A stretch of 64,000 nt of DNA from Zobellia uliginosa. GTDB taxonomy: Bacteria; Bacteroidota; Bacteroidia; Flavobacteriales; Flavobacteriaceae. The notes below the pieces were generated by a model. The model was not told where the DNA came from, did not search any database, and saw nothing but the letters and a program-made list of their open reading frames with translations. This document shows, piece by piece, positions 8,738 through 17,421 of this stretch (positions are counted from its first letter, which is position 1; each line of letters begins with the position of its first letter). The stretch spans positions 186,001 to 250,000 of the forward strand of contig NZ_FTOB01000005.1 in the NCBI RefSeq assembly GCF_900156625.1, read 5' to 3'. A program made the position numbers and the translations under genes.

Positions 8738-9121
8738 TTACTGGTTCAAACTGCTGCTACTTTCTATCGTGGTCAATTTGGCGTCACCCCAAAGACCTTC
8801 GATATCATAATATTCTCGAATGTGTTTCTGAAATACATGTACTACAACATTAACGTAATCCATTAAGACCCATTCGGCATTATCCTCACCTTCTACGTGC
8901 CAAGGTTTGTCTTGAATCGATTTGCTAACGATTTTACGAATTGAACCTACTATTGCGTTTACATGTGTGTTCGAAGTACCATTACAAATTATAAAGTAGT
9001 CACAAACAGTATTCTCTATATCTCGTAGGTCAAGCAGATTTATATCTTGGCCCTTAACTTCTTCTATTCCCTGTAAGATCAATGCAATTAGTTCATCTGC
9101 ATTGGCTTTGCTTTTTTGCAT
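8738..9121 (-). CDS. rsfS: Ribosomal silencing factor RsfS
   Basis: A 127-residue member of the RsfS/Iojap family, which binds ribosomal protein L14 and blocks subunit joining when nutrients are scarce. Family landmarks are DIENTVCDYFIICNGTSNTHV near 34-54, KPWHVEGEDNAEWVLMDY near 72-89 and VVVHVFQKHIREYYDIEGLW near 91-110. It is the first gene of the run that continues into ftsH, 9 bases away. The TAnnTTTG element at 9139-9146 (minus strand) should be its promoter. Confidence 0.95.
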   Translation of the reverse strand: MQKSKANADELIALILQGIEEVKGQDINLLDLRDIENTVCDYFIICNGTSNTHVNAIVGSIRKIVSKSIQDKPWHVEGEDNAEWVLMDYVNVVVHVFQKHIREYYDIEGLWGDAKLTTIESSSSLNQ

Positions 9122-9138
9122 TCAAAATTTTATTTCTA

Positions 9139-9146
9139 CAAAGTTA
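9139..9146 (-). promoter_or_regulatory. Candidate -7 element for rsfS-ftsH run
   Basis: Minus-strand TAACTTTG matches the Bacteroidota -7 consensus TAnnTTTG and ends 17 bases before the rsfS ATG. No good -33 TTG is seen. Confidence 0.45.
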
Positions 9147-9213
9147 TTATTTTTTTGTTCTTTTAGGCCTAAGTTTTTTATAATAGATACAATATCTACG
9201 ATTTAAGCCTGAG

Positions 9214-9945
9214 ATGGAATTAATCAAACTTAATGCCACGGACTCTACAAACGCATATTTAAAACGTTTGTTGCCCGATAGTTCCTTAACTGATTTTACG
9301 GTGGTTATGGCCAAAGAACAGTTGAAGGGCAAGGGGCAAATGGGGGCTGTTTGGGAGTCTGAGACCGGTAAAAACCTTACTATCAGTGTTTTGAAAAATG
9401 ACCTGCATCTGGTTGCCGATGATTTTTTTGCGTTGAACATTTGTGTTTCACTTGCCGTTTATGATGTGCTGAAGGCGTATCAAGTGCCGAACCTTAGCAT
9501 AAAATGGCCCAACGACATTCTGTCAGGTACTTCGAAAATTTGTGGAATTCTTATTGAGAATTTACTTTCTGGGGGGCAAATAAATACGGCCGTGATAGGT
9601 ATTGGTCTAAATGTGAACCAAACATTTTTCGGTAATGTTGAAAATGCCTCTTCTTTAAAATTGATTTTAGGTAAAAACTTTGAACTGGATGAACTCTTAC
9701 ATGCTTTAGTTGAAAGTTTAAAACGCAATTTTTTGAAAATGAAGGCCGAACCCGTGATGAAATTGTGGCAGGCCTATGAGGAAGTGCTTTTTCGCAAAGA
9801 CAAACCCTCGACCTTTGAAAATCGAGATGGGGAACTCTTTATGGGGTTCATTCGTGGTATTTCCCCCAAGGGAAAGCTGGTTATTGCCCTTGAGGATAAT
9901 ATCTTGCAAGAATTCGATATCAAAGAGGTAAAACTGCTCTACTGA
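9214..9945 (+). CDS. birA: Biotin--[acetyl-CoA-carboxylase] ligase
   Basis: A 243-residue biotin protein ligase without the N-terminal DNA-binding domain of E. coli BirA, so it should be an enzyme only. Motifs: DSTNAYLKRL at 10-19; KGKGQMGAVWES in place of the usual GRGQxGRxW biotinyl-AMP loop near 37-48; KWPNDILSGTSKICGILIEN near 94-113. It transfers biotin to carrier lysines; the pyruvate carboxylase at 20236-23688 carries such a site (EAMKME). Divergent from rsfS; its stop directly abuts the stop of the SRPBCC gene. Confidence 0.94.
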   Translation: MELIKLNATDSTNAYLKRLLPDSSLTDFTVVMAKEQLKGKGQMGAVWESETGKNLTISVLKNDLHLVADDFFALNICVSLAVYDVLKAYQVPNLSIKWPNDILSGTSKICGILIENLLSGGQINTAVIGIGLNVNQTFFGNVENASSLKLILGKNFELDELLHALVESLKRNFLKMKAEPVMKLWQAYEEVLFRKDKPSTFENRDGELFMGFIRGISPKGKLVIALEDNILQEFDIKEVKLLY

Positions 9946-10338
9946 TTAGATTTTCGATAGGTTCTCTGAAAGTGTTCCCATAAAATTGGTGATCGGATGT
10001 TTGATCATCATGGCCATCATAGCGTTGAACTTGCCTTCGAAACTCAGGGTAACCCCACTTTCAGACTCGCTTATTGATGTGATGTCGGCAGTTAGGGTAA
10101 AAGGCAACTTGTCACTTGCGGCACCCAATACTATTTGGTTGTACGGGGTTTGTCCTTGACGTTGTAGAACGATCTGTGGCATGCCACTTAGGGCAAAAAG
10201 AAAGCGGTCTTCGTTAATGACCTCAAATTTTTCGATGTTGTCGGGCATTAATTTTTCGAAATTCTTCAAATCGGTCAAGAATTCAAAGACTTCTTTGTTT
10301 CCTTTGGCTATATTTTTTTGAGGTGTCTCTATATGCAT
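9946..10338 (-). CDS. SRPBCC/polyketide-cyclase fold protein
   Basis: A 130-residue protein with the START/SRPBCC pattern: NKEVFEFLTDLKNFEKLMPD near the N-terminus, alternating strands through the middle and a final amphipathic helix (PITNFMGTLSENLSKI). Such proteins hold a hydrophobic ligand in a cavity; the ligand is unknown. It follows pyrE by 7 bases and is probably cotranscribed with it, a pairing that need not be functional. Its stop codon touches that of the convergent birA. Confidence 0.8.
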   Translation of the reverse strand: MHIETPQKNIAKGNKEVFEFLTDLKNFEKLMPDNIEKFEVINEDRFLFALSGMPQIVLQRQGQTPYNQIVLGAASDKLPFTLTADITSISESESGVTLSFEGKFNAMMAMMIKHPITNFMGTLSENLSKI

Positions 10339-10345
10339 ATCAATA

Positions 10346-10987
10346 TTATTGCTGCCACTTCGATGGATTTTTTCTCCATTCCAATAGGGTGTTTAACTGG
10401 TCTTCTTTAATAAAATGGGTGTCCGAGGCCTGTTCGATCAGGTGTTCGTAATCACTCAAGGTATTCAAAGAAACATTTTTTGCTTCAAAATTGCTTTGTG
10501 CCACATCGAAACCATAGGTAAAAATGGCTAACATACCTTTTACTTTGGCTCCGGCCTCGGTTAGGGCGTCAACGGCGTTTAGGCTACTTTTTCCCGTACT
10601 GATCAAATCTTCGATTACCACCACCGTTTGATTGGGCTCCAGTTGGCCTTCAATCTGGTTTTTGCGACCGTGGGATTTGGGCTCGGGCCTAACGTAAATA
10701 AACGGAAGCCCCAGAAAATCGGCTACTAAGGCACCTATTCCGATGGCACCCGTGGCTACTCCGGCAATAATATCCGGCTTGCCGTAAAGTGACTCTACTT
10801 GCTTGGCCATTTCTTCCCTGACGAAGTTTCTTATGGCGGGGTAAGAGAGTATTATTCGGTTGTCGCAATAGATTGGTGATTTCCATCCGGAAGCCCATGA
10901 GAAAGGATTTTCCGGTTTCAACTTAATTGCATTAATTTGCAATAGGAGTTCGGCCGTTTTCTTGGCTGTATTCTTGTCTAAAACCAT
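10346..10987 (-). CDS. pyrE: Orotate phosphoribosyltransferase
   Basis: A 213-residue enzyme of pyrimidine synthesis, making orotidine 5'-phosphate from orotate and PRPP. The frame is open 40 codons further upstream, but that stretch would run through the divergent NUDIX gene; the family-like N-terminus is MVLDKNTAKKTAELLLQ, so ATG 10987 is chosen. The PRPP loop is VVVIEDLISTGKSS near 118-131, preceded by IYVRPEPKSHGRKNQIEG. The start codon lies 7 bases from the start of the divergent NUDIX gene. Confidence 0.95.
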   Translation of the reverse strand: MVLDKNTAKKTAELLLQINAIKLKPENPFSWASGWKSPIYCDNRIILSYPAIRNFVREEMAKQVESLYGKPDIIAGVATGAIGIGALVADFLGLPFIYVRPEPKSHGRKNQIEGQLEPNQTVVVIEDLISTGKSSLNAVDALTEAGAKVKGMLAIFTYGFDVAQSNFEAKNVSLNTLSDYEHLIEQASDTHFIKEDQLNTLLEWRKNPSKWQQ

Positions 10988-10994
10988 GACGCAA

Positions 10995-11582
10995 ATGTAT
11001 AAAGTTTTTGTGAACGAACTGCCCTTGATCTTGACAAATAAACTCTCGGAAACGGGAGGTGGCGAATATTTTTTGTTAAACGAAGATTCTATACAGGCTG
11101 CTATCAAGGCATTGCGGAAGAAAAAAATGACCGAGGCCTACATTTATCACCCTAACCATGAGGAGATTCTAAAGAAGTTTACACGAAAAATTCCTTTGGT
11201 CGTAGCGGCGGGTGGCGTGGTAACCAACAACCTCGGCGAGGTATTGTTCATTTATAGGAACGATAAATGGGATTTACCAAAAGGAAAATTGGACAAAGGC
11301 GAGTCGATCGAGACTTGCGCTATACGCGAAGTTATGGAAGAGACCGGCGTCAAGGGATTGCGTATAGAGAATTTTTTAAGGAAAACCTACCATGTATTCA
11401 GTAACAATGGGGTCTATACATTAAAGGAGGTGCATTGGTACGCCATGAGAACCGACTATGATGGCAAACTTAAGCCGGAAAAGAAAGAGGGAATAGAAAA
11501 AGTGAAATGGAAGGGCCCTAAAAAAATACAGGAAGCCCTTCAGAACTCCTATAATAACATCAAGATACTTTTTGGCGATTAG
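10995..11582 (+). CDS. NUDIX hydrolase
   Basis: A NUDIX domain protein of 195 residues from ATG 10995 (198 from ATG 10986, 206 from an earlier codon). The NUDIX box is complete: GKLDKGESIETCAIREVMEE followed by TGV, fitting GX5EX7REUXEEXGU with metal-binding glutamates. It hydrolyses nucleoside diphosphate-linked compounds; the specific substrate is not evident. An N-terminal extension of about 70 residues precedes the core. The upstream start options sit inside or against the start codon of divergent pyrE (the two ATGs at 10986 and 10987 share a CATG), so the start is not certain, and MYKVFVNE is chosen as the family-like beginning. Confidence 0.9.
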   Translation: MYKVFVNELPLILTNKLSETGGGEYFLLNEDSIQAAIKALRKKKMTEAYIYHPNHEEILKKFTRKIPLVVAAGGVVTNNLGEVLFIYRNDKWDLPKGKLDKGESIETCAIREVMEETGVKGLRIENFLRKTYHVFSNNGVYTLKEVHWYAMRTDYDGKLKPEKKEGIEKVKWKGPKKIQEALQNSYNNIKILFGD

Positions 11583-11587
11583 GGCCT

Positions 11588-13363
11588 TTATTTTTTCATT
11601 ATTCGGTATACCGGATATTGTAAATGGGCCTCTTCATAGTGCTTTGATCGCTTGAATAGCCAATCTAATTGGGCGTACCAGTTGGCATTGAACTCAGGGT
11701 CATTGGCTTTTCTGGAAAGAAAACTATCTTTTAATACTTGGTTTTGTTTTAGTAATTCTGCTGCCTCATCTTCAAAAACATAGGGAGAGAAACCTTCCTT
11801 TTGTTGTAAGATACTATCGAAAAAATTCCAGTTAAAGAACGAATCCTTGGTTTCGGGCTCCAAGGTTTCAATAATATACCTGATACCTTCTTGGTCGGTA
11901 GGTATGAGAATGTCGCCTTGTTGAAACCTTATATTTTTGACGCTGACCTTTACTTCGGTGTCGTAGTGGGGGTAATGCCCTTCATAAGGGTAGTTTAAGG
12001 TCTTGTAATGGTCTATTTTATAAGATTCTACCGCAATCACCGTGTCTTTCTGTATGGTGTTGTAGTTGATCTTATTGAGGTCAAGCAGGGTCAGTACTTT
12101 GTGCCATCCCTTTTTTAAAACGTAGGCTTCGGGAATTTCGACCGAGTCCGTGGAGATGTAATGGTTTTGGTAATTGACTTTCTTGACAAAGGGCTTGTTT
12201 CGATCGTACTTCAGACGGGTGAGTCCGGTAACCTCGCTGGTAAGCGTGTCGCCTTCATATCCTTTAAAATCTAACACGGTTGTTTTGGTGGTGTCTATTT
12301 GCCATTTGGTAGGGTAGTGCGTCCAACTTTTGTGCCTGTGCTTGGCTTCCGCCCTTAGTCGCTTTATTTCCTTGGCGTCGGTCTCTGCCAATGAAATCAT
12401 TTTTGTCATGAGTTCATAGGTTCCTTCAACCCTTTGTTTGTAGGGCTTTAGCATATGGGTTTCTACCATCATGCCAAAAGTGTTCCAAAGCGTAGTGTAT
12501 CCTGTGGAGTATCGGGGGTAGTCCATAAACTGTGAAAACCCTTTTTCCGGCACTTGGTTGAAGACATTAACGTAAGGGGTAATGCTCCAATCGTCTTCCA
12601 ATAATGATTTCTCTAGTGATGGCATCATCTTGTTATGGATATAATCGCCTAGTTCGCCGCCCAATTTGTTATGTTGGGTAAAAAGATGGGTAAGGGTGTA
12701 TTGGTAGTCGGCTCCGTTGCTCACATGGTTGTCGATGAATATATCTGGGTTTACCGTATGGAAAATTTGGAAAAAAGTACGGGCGTTCTTGGTGTCGGCT
12801 TTTATAAAGTCCCTGTTCAGGTCGTAGTTTAGGGTGTTGCCGCGAAAACCGTAGGCCTTTGGGCCGTTTTGGTTGGCCCTTGTTGTACTGTTTCGGTTAA
12901 GGGCGCCGCCTATATTGTATATGGGGATGGTAACCAAGACCGTATTTTTTGGGGCGGGTATTTTTCCCGATGCAAAATCCCTGTACAGGAGCATGGTGGC
13001 GTCAATGCCATCGCTCTCCCCGGGATGAATACCGTTATTTATAAATAAAATGGTCTTGTCGCCACTTACTTTTTTTAAGTTGAAATCGCCATCGGGGTTG
13101 TAGGTAATCATATGAAGTGGGTAGCCACTATCGGTGCTGCCGATGGTCTGCATGTTGATTTCGGGAAAATCTTTGGCCAATCGGATGTAGAAATCGATGG
13201 TCTCGAGATAGGTGGCCGTTTCCGTGCCCTTACTGAGTTCAAAACGGGTCTTGTAATCTGCCGTTTGGTCGTCTTGTTCGCTTTCGCAAGAAGAACAGAA
13301 CAGTAGGGTCAAAACAAAAAAGTTGAATATTCCCGAGCTAATTTTCGTAAATCTTCGTCGCAT
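11588..13363 (-). CDS. M14 family zinc carboxypeptidase, probable lipoprotein
   Basis: A 591-residue protein from ATG 13363; an upstream TTG would add nine residues but weaken the signal. The N-terminus is basic, then hydrophobic (IFNFFVLTLLF), then CSSC, an imperfect lipobox giving a likely lipid-anchored cysteine at 26. The M14 zinc site is HPGES (H113, E116) with a third His in IDNHVSNG (H213). A conserved arginine-rich region (ALNRNSTTRANQNG) matches the substrate-binding part. It should cut C-terminal residues from peptides in the periplasm or at the surface. Its stop faces the NUDIX gene at 5 bases distance. Confidence 0.87.
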   Translation of the reverse strand: MRRRFTKISSGIFNFFVLTLLFCSSCESEQDDQTADYKTRFELSKGTETATYLETIDFYIRLAKDFPEINMQTIGSTDSGYPLHMITYNPDGDFNLKKVSGDKTILFINNGIHPGESDGIDATMLLYRDFASGKIPAPKNTVLVTIPIYNIGGALNRNSTTRANQNGPKAYGFRGNTLNYDLNRDFIKADTKNARTFFQIFHTVNPDIFIDNHVSNGADYQYTLTHLFTQHNKLGGELGDYIHNKMMPSLEKSLLEDDWSITPYVNVFNQVPEKGFSQFMDYPRYSTGYTTLWNTFGMMVETHMLKPYKQRVEGTYELMTKMISLAETDAKEIKRLRAEAKHRHKSWTHYPTKWQIDTTKTTVLDFKGYEGDTLTSEVTGLTRLKYDRNKPFVKKVNYQNHYISTDSVEIPEAYVLKKGWHKVLTLLDLNKINYNTIQKDTVIAVESYKIDHYKTLNYPYEGHYPHYDTEVKVSVKNIRFQQGDILIPTDQEGIRYIIETLEPETKDSFFNWNFFDSILQQKEGFSPYVFEDEAAELLKQNQVLKDSFLSRKANDPEFNANWYAQLDWLFKRSKHYEEAHLQYPVYRIMKK

Positions 13364-13397
13364 ATACCAAAAATAAGCAAAAACAACCAAGTTTTAA

Positions 13398-13802
13398 CTA
13401 TGCTACTTTGGTAATCTCGGCAACGTGTTCCTTACGGATGGGTTTGTTGTTGAAGGTAATGGTGTGGTCGGTTTTTTGCTTGAAGCACTCCCACTTTTGT
13501 AAGTCGATTTTGTCTATGGAAGAGGTGATAATGTTTACCCTTACTTTTTCCGATGTGGGCAGGGTTATGAACTCATCTAGAAATTGCCATCCGTCCATGA
13601 TGGGCATATTGATGTCTAAAAAAATGACCTGTGGGGCTTGTTTGTTTTCTTCTATTCGCTGTTTGATTCCGTCAATTGCCAACTTGCCGTTACGGTATAC
13701 TGTAATATCATCGCACTGCACAACGAGGCTCAACATTTTTTGAATGCCGAACACCGTAATCGGATCATCATCGATAATACAAATACTCTCAATTTTGTTC
13801 AT
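13398..13802 (-). CDS. Response regulator, receiver domain only
   Basis: A 134-residue single CheY-like receiver. The acidic pocket is D11-D13 (IIDDDP), the phosphoacceptor is D63 (FLDINMPIMDG), the switch Thr/Ser is at 93-94 and the invariant Lys is K120 (NNKP). There is no DNA-binding or enzymatic output domain, so it probably signals by protein contact or phosphorelay. It overlaps the histidine kinase gene by 14 bases and is translated right after it, making it the likely partner of that kinase. Confidence 0.93.
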   Translation of the reverse strand: MNKIESICIIDDDPITVFGIQKMLSLVVQCDDITVYRNGKLAIDGIKQRIEENKQAPQVIFLDINMPIMDGWQFLDEFITLPTSEKVRVNIITSSIDKIDLQKWECFKQKTDHTITFNNKPIRKEHVAEITKVA

Positions 13803-15639
13803 TAAAATAGATTTTGAAGGTAGTGCCTACGCCTACCTCACTGGCAACGGTTACTTTGCCGTTCATAGCTTCAATTTGATTTTTCGTAATGTATAGGCCA
13901 ATACCTCTAGAGTCACTATGGTCGTGAAAGGTCTTGTACATACCGAATAATTTTTCGCCATACTTGTTTAAATCGATACCGAGTCCGTTATCTGAGATGG
14001 ACAGAATGGTATAGCCCTCTTCGTTTTTAGTTTCCAGCCTGATTATAGGACTTCGGTCCGGATGCTTGTATTTGATCGCATTGGTAAAGAAGTTCATCAG
14101 TATGCTATCGATATACGATGGTATAACATTTATTTTTACATCATCGCTTATTGTATTGATGATTCGGGCCTCGTTACTTGCGAAGAAAGGTTTTAAGTTG
14201 TGTTTTACCGAAGCTATACGTTGGTTGAGCCGTACGGGTTTCTTTTTAAGGTTGATATTGGTGTTTATGGCAACTACCTCGTTCAGGTTTTCTAAGGTTT
14301 CCAGTAGATTGTCTGAAGCTTGGGTAAGCATTTCTGTAATCTTGATCTTTTCGTTTTCGTTCTTTTCGTGGGCCAAAAAGTCTAAAAGCATAGAAAAATT
14401 AGCCGTGTGCGAACGTAGGTTGTGTGAAACGATATGGGCGAAGTTGACCAATTTTTTGTTCTGTTGGGAAGTAACATTGATCAGGTCGCGTAGTTCTTGT
14501 TCTTTTTGTTTCAGGTCCGTGATATCCATACTAATGCCTACGAGGCCCTGGGCTTTTCCGTTATTGGATTTTAAGGGGATTTTTGAGGTGAGAAAGGTTA
14601 CCATTTTACCATCTTTGGTTCTGCTGGTGGTTTCACGGCCCAACATAGGTATCAAGGTTTCCATTACATGGAGGTCTTCTGCCCTGGATATTTGGGCTAT
14701 ATCTTTGTCAAAGAGGTCAAAATCATTTTTGCCCAATAATTGGTCGGCATTTTCAACGCCCATATATTCGCATTCCGACTTGTTTACCAGAATTTTTCGA
14801 GACTCCGTATCCTTTATAAAAACGTTCAGGGGCAGGTTGTCGATAAGCGTGCGCATCAAGAGCTCGTTTTCCTTGGTCTTGGCCTCACGGCGTATCTGTT
14901 CTTCTATATTCTGTAAGGTGCCCTTAATGCCTACAATTTTACCGTCGATATAGGTGGGCATACCAGCTACCTGTACCCATATTTCCTTGCCTTTTATGGT
15001 TTTGAACTGTAGTTTTTCATTCCATGTCTTGCCATTCGTCAAGGTATCGTGCAGGTGCATGGCAATGGTATTTCTACTATGCCCGTCTTTGTATTGGCTG
15101 ATGGCCGAGTCAAAGCTGAATTTGTAATCTTTGGAAACCTCATAGATTTCGCGAATAACATCGCAGCCGATAAGCGTATCGCTGATAAAGTCATATTCCC
15201 AAACCCCTATTTTACTGATTTCACAAGTGGCATCGAGAAGTGATTGAAGTTTGGCTACTTTTTCCCCTTTTAGTTTCTCTTCGGTAATATCGTTAAAGTG
15301 AATGATCAAGCCCACGGTTTCATTGGCGTCGTTCAGCCAAGCCGTGCATGACCATTTATACCATTTGGCATCTGCCTCGCTTTTTAAGCTGTAATTAACA
15401 TTGAGGGACTCAGAGGAATTGGAAAGGCAGTTGTATAAAGTGTTTTCCCAATTGTCCGACAAAGTGGTGAACAGTTCGTTGATGGGTTTGCCAAAAACGT
15501 GCGTGGAATCAAAACCAAAATCACGTACGAATTTATCGGACGCATACACAACCTCGAACTTTTTGTTCGTGAAAACAGTGGCCGATGGCAGCTGTTTTAC
15601 AAGGGGGTTGTTTTGTATGGTTTTGGTTCCGTTCAACAT
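13789..15639 (-). CDS. PAS-domain sensor histidine kinase
   Basis: A 616-residue soluble kinase without membrane segments. Three PAS-like regions are seen at about 15-120, 130-250 and 258-378, each ending with PAC-type motifs such as IIHFNDITEEK and VGISMDITDLKQKE. The dimerisation helix has the phosphoacceptor H406 in AHIVSHNLRSH. The ATPase has an N box (NFFTNAIKYKH), a G1 box (DNGLGID) and a G2 box (SRGIGLYITK). It should sense an internal signal such as redox, light or small ligand and phosphorylate the adjacent receiver. Signal unknown. Confidence 0.93.
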   Translation of the reverse strand: MLNGTKTIQNNPLVKQLPSATVFTNKKFEVVYASDKFVRDFGFDSTHVFGKPINELFTTLSDNWENTLYNCLSNSSESLNVNYSLKSEADAKWYKWSCTAWLNDANETVGLIIHFNDITEEKLKGEKVAKLQSLLDATCEISKIGVWEYDFISDTLIGCDVIREIYEVSKDYKFSFDSAISQYKDGHSRNTIAMHLHDTLTNGKTWNEKLQFKTIKGKEIWVQVAGMPTYIDGKIVGIKGTLQNIEEQIRREAKTKENELLMRTLIDNLPLNVFIKDTESRKILVNKSECEYMGVENADQLLGKNDFDLFDKDIAQISRAEDLHVMETLIPMLGRETTSRTKDGKMVTFLTSKIPLKSNNGKAQGLVGISMDITDLKQKEQELRDLINVTSQQNKKLVNFAHIVSHNLRSHTANFSMLLDFLAHEKNENEKIKITEMLTQASDNLLETLENLNEVVAINTNINLKKKPVRLNQRIASVKHNLKPFFASNEARIINTISDDVKINVIPSYIDSILMNFFTNAIKYKHPDRSPIIRLETKNEEGYTILSISDNGLGIDLNKYGEKLFGMYKTFHDHSDSRGIGLYITKNQIEAMNGKVTVASEVGVGTTFKIYFNEQN

Positions 15640-15755
15640 ATTACTGTAATTTCTGACTAAAGTAGAGGCATTTTACTTTATATCTAAACCTTTGTTGTGA
15701 ATAGTATAAAACTCGTTGTGTTGCTAATAAAATGGGATGTTTGCAACATTAAACA

Positions 15756-15799
15756 GTTAAAATGTCGTATTTACTTACAAAATACGATTTTATTTTAAC
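15756..15799. other. AT-rich nested inverted repeat upstream of the kinase gene
   Basis: GTTAAAAT (15756-15763) pairs with ATTTTAAC (15792-15799), and inside it CGTATTT (15766-15772) pairs with AAATACG (15780-15786). It lies between the start of the kinase gene and the end of coaD on the minus strand. It could be a terminator for coaD or a regulatory dyad; function unproven. Confidence 0.3.
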
Positions 15800-15845
15800 A
15801 TTTGTGTTTTTTAACGAATTATTAGGGTGAACGGCAGTTTAGGAT

Positions 15846-16301
15846 CTATGAAATGCGTACGGTGTCGGGTACGAGGCCTGTATAGTCGCCTCCGTTTCGA
15901 ATTACGTCCCTTACAATTGACGAGCTGATGTAAGATTTGCCTGAGGAGGTCAATAAAAAAACGGTTTCTATTTCAGATAATTTTCGGTTCGTGTGGGCAA
16001 TCGCTTTTTCAAATTCAAAGTCGCCCGGGTTTCTTAATCCCCTAAGAATGAAGTCCGCTTCTATTTTCTTACAAAAGTCCACGGTCAGTCCTTCATAGGT
16101 GAGCACTTTTATTTTAGGTTCGTCTTCAAAGGCCTTTTCAATGAACTGCATACGCTCTTCTAGGGTGAACATATATTTCTTTTCGGAATTTACACCGATG
16201 GCAATGATAAGTTCGTCAAACAGGGTAATACCTCTTTGTATGATATCGAAGTGCCCTAAGGTCAAAGGGTCGAAAGAACCTGGGAAAATTGCGCGTCTCA
16301 T
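15846..16301 (-). CDS. coaD: Phosphopantetheine adenylyltransferase
   Basis: A 151-residue enzyme catalysing the fourth step of coenzyme A synthesis (ATP plus 4'-phosphopantetheine to dephospho-CoA). The nucleotidyltransferase signature is FPGSFDPLTLGH at 6-17, with the T-x-G-H motif. LRGLRNPGDFEFE near 90-102 and SGKSYISSSIVRDV near 121-134 are the family's substrate and ATP loops. It follows ddl by 46 bases on the same strand. Confidence 0.96.
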   Translation of the reverse strand: MRRAIFPGSFDPLTLGHFDIIQRGITLFDELIIAIGVNSEKKYMFTLEERMQFIEKAFEDEPKIKVLTYEGLTVDFCKKIEADFILRGLRNPGDFEFEKAIAHTNRKLSEIETVFLLTSSGKSYISSSIVRDVIRNGGDYTGLVPDTVRIS

Positions 16302-16347
16302 GGGTTTGTTCGTTTTTGGGGAGCGTATCTTTTTTATTAAAGATAGG

Positions 16348-17328
16348 TCATTTTTGGTTTAGCGCTTCGTCTACTGCGCTTGTAAATAGTTCTTCCAAGG
16401 AAATGCCGGCCTTTTCGGCCTGCTGTGGTAATATGCTTTCGGTGGTCAGGCCTGGGGTCGTGTTCATCTCCAACATATATGGTTCGTCGCCGATAAATAT
16501 GAACTCGCTTCTTGAGTAGCCTTTCATTTTTAAGACTTCGTAAGCCCGTTTGGCCATTTCCTCCACCTTGTCTTGCTGTATTTTGGAAATACGGGCAGGG
16601 GTTATTTCTTGCGATTTTCCTTGGTACTTTGCTTCGTAATCAAAGAAGTCGTTCTCCGAAACGATTTCGGTAATGGGCAAGACCTTGGTTTTTCCCTTGT
16701 AAGTAATCACACCAACGGAAACTTCCGTTCCGTCGAGAAAACCTTCGATAATAATTTCATCGTCTTCTTGGTAGGCCTTGTCTATGGCACTTCTTAAATG
16801 GTCTTTTTCATGCACTTTGGAAATGCCAAAACTGCTGCCGGCTTTGTTGGCCTTTACGAAACAAGGCAGCCCTACCTTGGCAACAATGGCTTCCTCATCG
16901 ATAGGGTCGCCAAGGTTCAAATAATACGATGGGGCGGATTTTATACCGTACGGCTTCAATACGCTTAAAAGGTCACGCTTATTAAAGGTTAGGGCCGATT
17001 GGTAATAGTCGCATGAGGTCTGGGGAATGCTGAGCAGTTCAAAATAAGCCTGCATGAGCCCATCTTCGCCCGGGGTGCCGTGAATGGCATTGAAAACACA
17101 ATCAAAGGCCAAGTGCCCCTGGTCGGTGTCTACCGTAAAATCGGCCTTGTTTACCGGATGTTCTTTTTCGTTCGCATCGACATAGACCCATTTCTCTTTA
17201 AAAATGTGAATACAATAGGTGTTGAACCTTTCTTTGTTCAGGTAGCGGTGTACTACACTTCCGCTGTTTAACGAAATTTTGTACTCGCTAGAGTAGCCCC
17301 CCATAATGATGGCAATATTTTTCTTCAT
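16348..17328 (-). CDS. ddl: D-alanine--D-alanine ligase
   Basis: A 326-residue ATP-grasp ligase that makes D-Ala-D-Ala for peptidoglycan. The N-terminal glycine motif is IIMGGYSSEYKISLNSG; HGTPGEDGLMQAYFELL marks the conserved HGxxGEDG at about 84; PCFVKANKAGSSFGISKV and IIEGFLDGTEVSVGVI are ATP-binding; EFIFIGDEPYMLEMNTTPGL near the C-terminus carries the metal-binding E and N. It is the first gene of a ddl-coaD pair, divergent from the PASTA gene. Confidence 0.96.
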   Translation of the reverse strand: MKKNIAIIMGGYSSEYKISLNSGSVVHRYLNKERFNTYCIHIFKEKWVYVDANEKEHPVNKADFTVDTDQGHLAFDCVFNAIHGTPGEDGLMQAYFELLSIPQTSCDYYQSALTFNKRDLLSVLKPYGIKSAPSYYLNLGDPIDEEAIVAKVGLPCFVKANKAGSSFGISKVHEKDHLRSAIDKAYQEDDEIIIEGFLDGTEVSVGVITYKGKTKVLPITEIVSENDFFDYEAKYQGKSQEITPARISKIQQDKVEEMAKRAYEVLKMKGYSRSEFIFIGDEPYMLEMNTTPGLTTESILPQQAEKAGISLEELFTSAVDEALNQK

Positions 17329-17395
17329 ACGACCGTTTAAATTCTTGGCAATAAAACGAAACCGAAATTAAACAAAAAAAGCAATACGAGTTCAC

Positions 17396-17403
17396 TATAT
17401 TTG
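17396..17403 (+). promoter_or_regulatory. Candidate -7 element for the PASTA-rluD pair
   Basis: TATATTTG exactly matches TAnnTTTG and ends 18 bases before the ATG at 17422. No clear -33 TTG is present at the right distance. Confidence 0.5.
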
Positions 17404-17421
17404 TACCGTTAAAATAAACAT

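Noticed and set aside
14066-14953. 295-codon open frame on the plus strand inside the histidine kinase gene
   Set aside because: Antisense to the PAS and kinase region; the translated composition is typical of complement of AT-biased coding sequence and no domain is visible.
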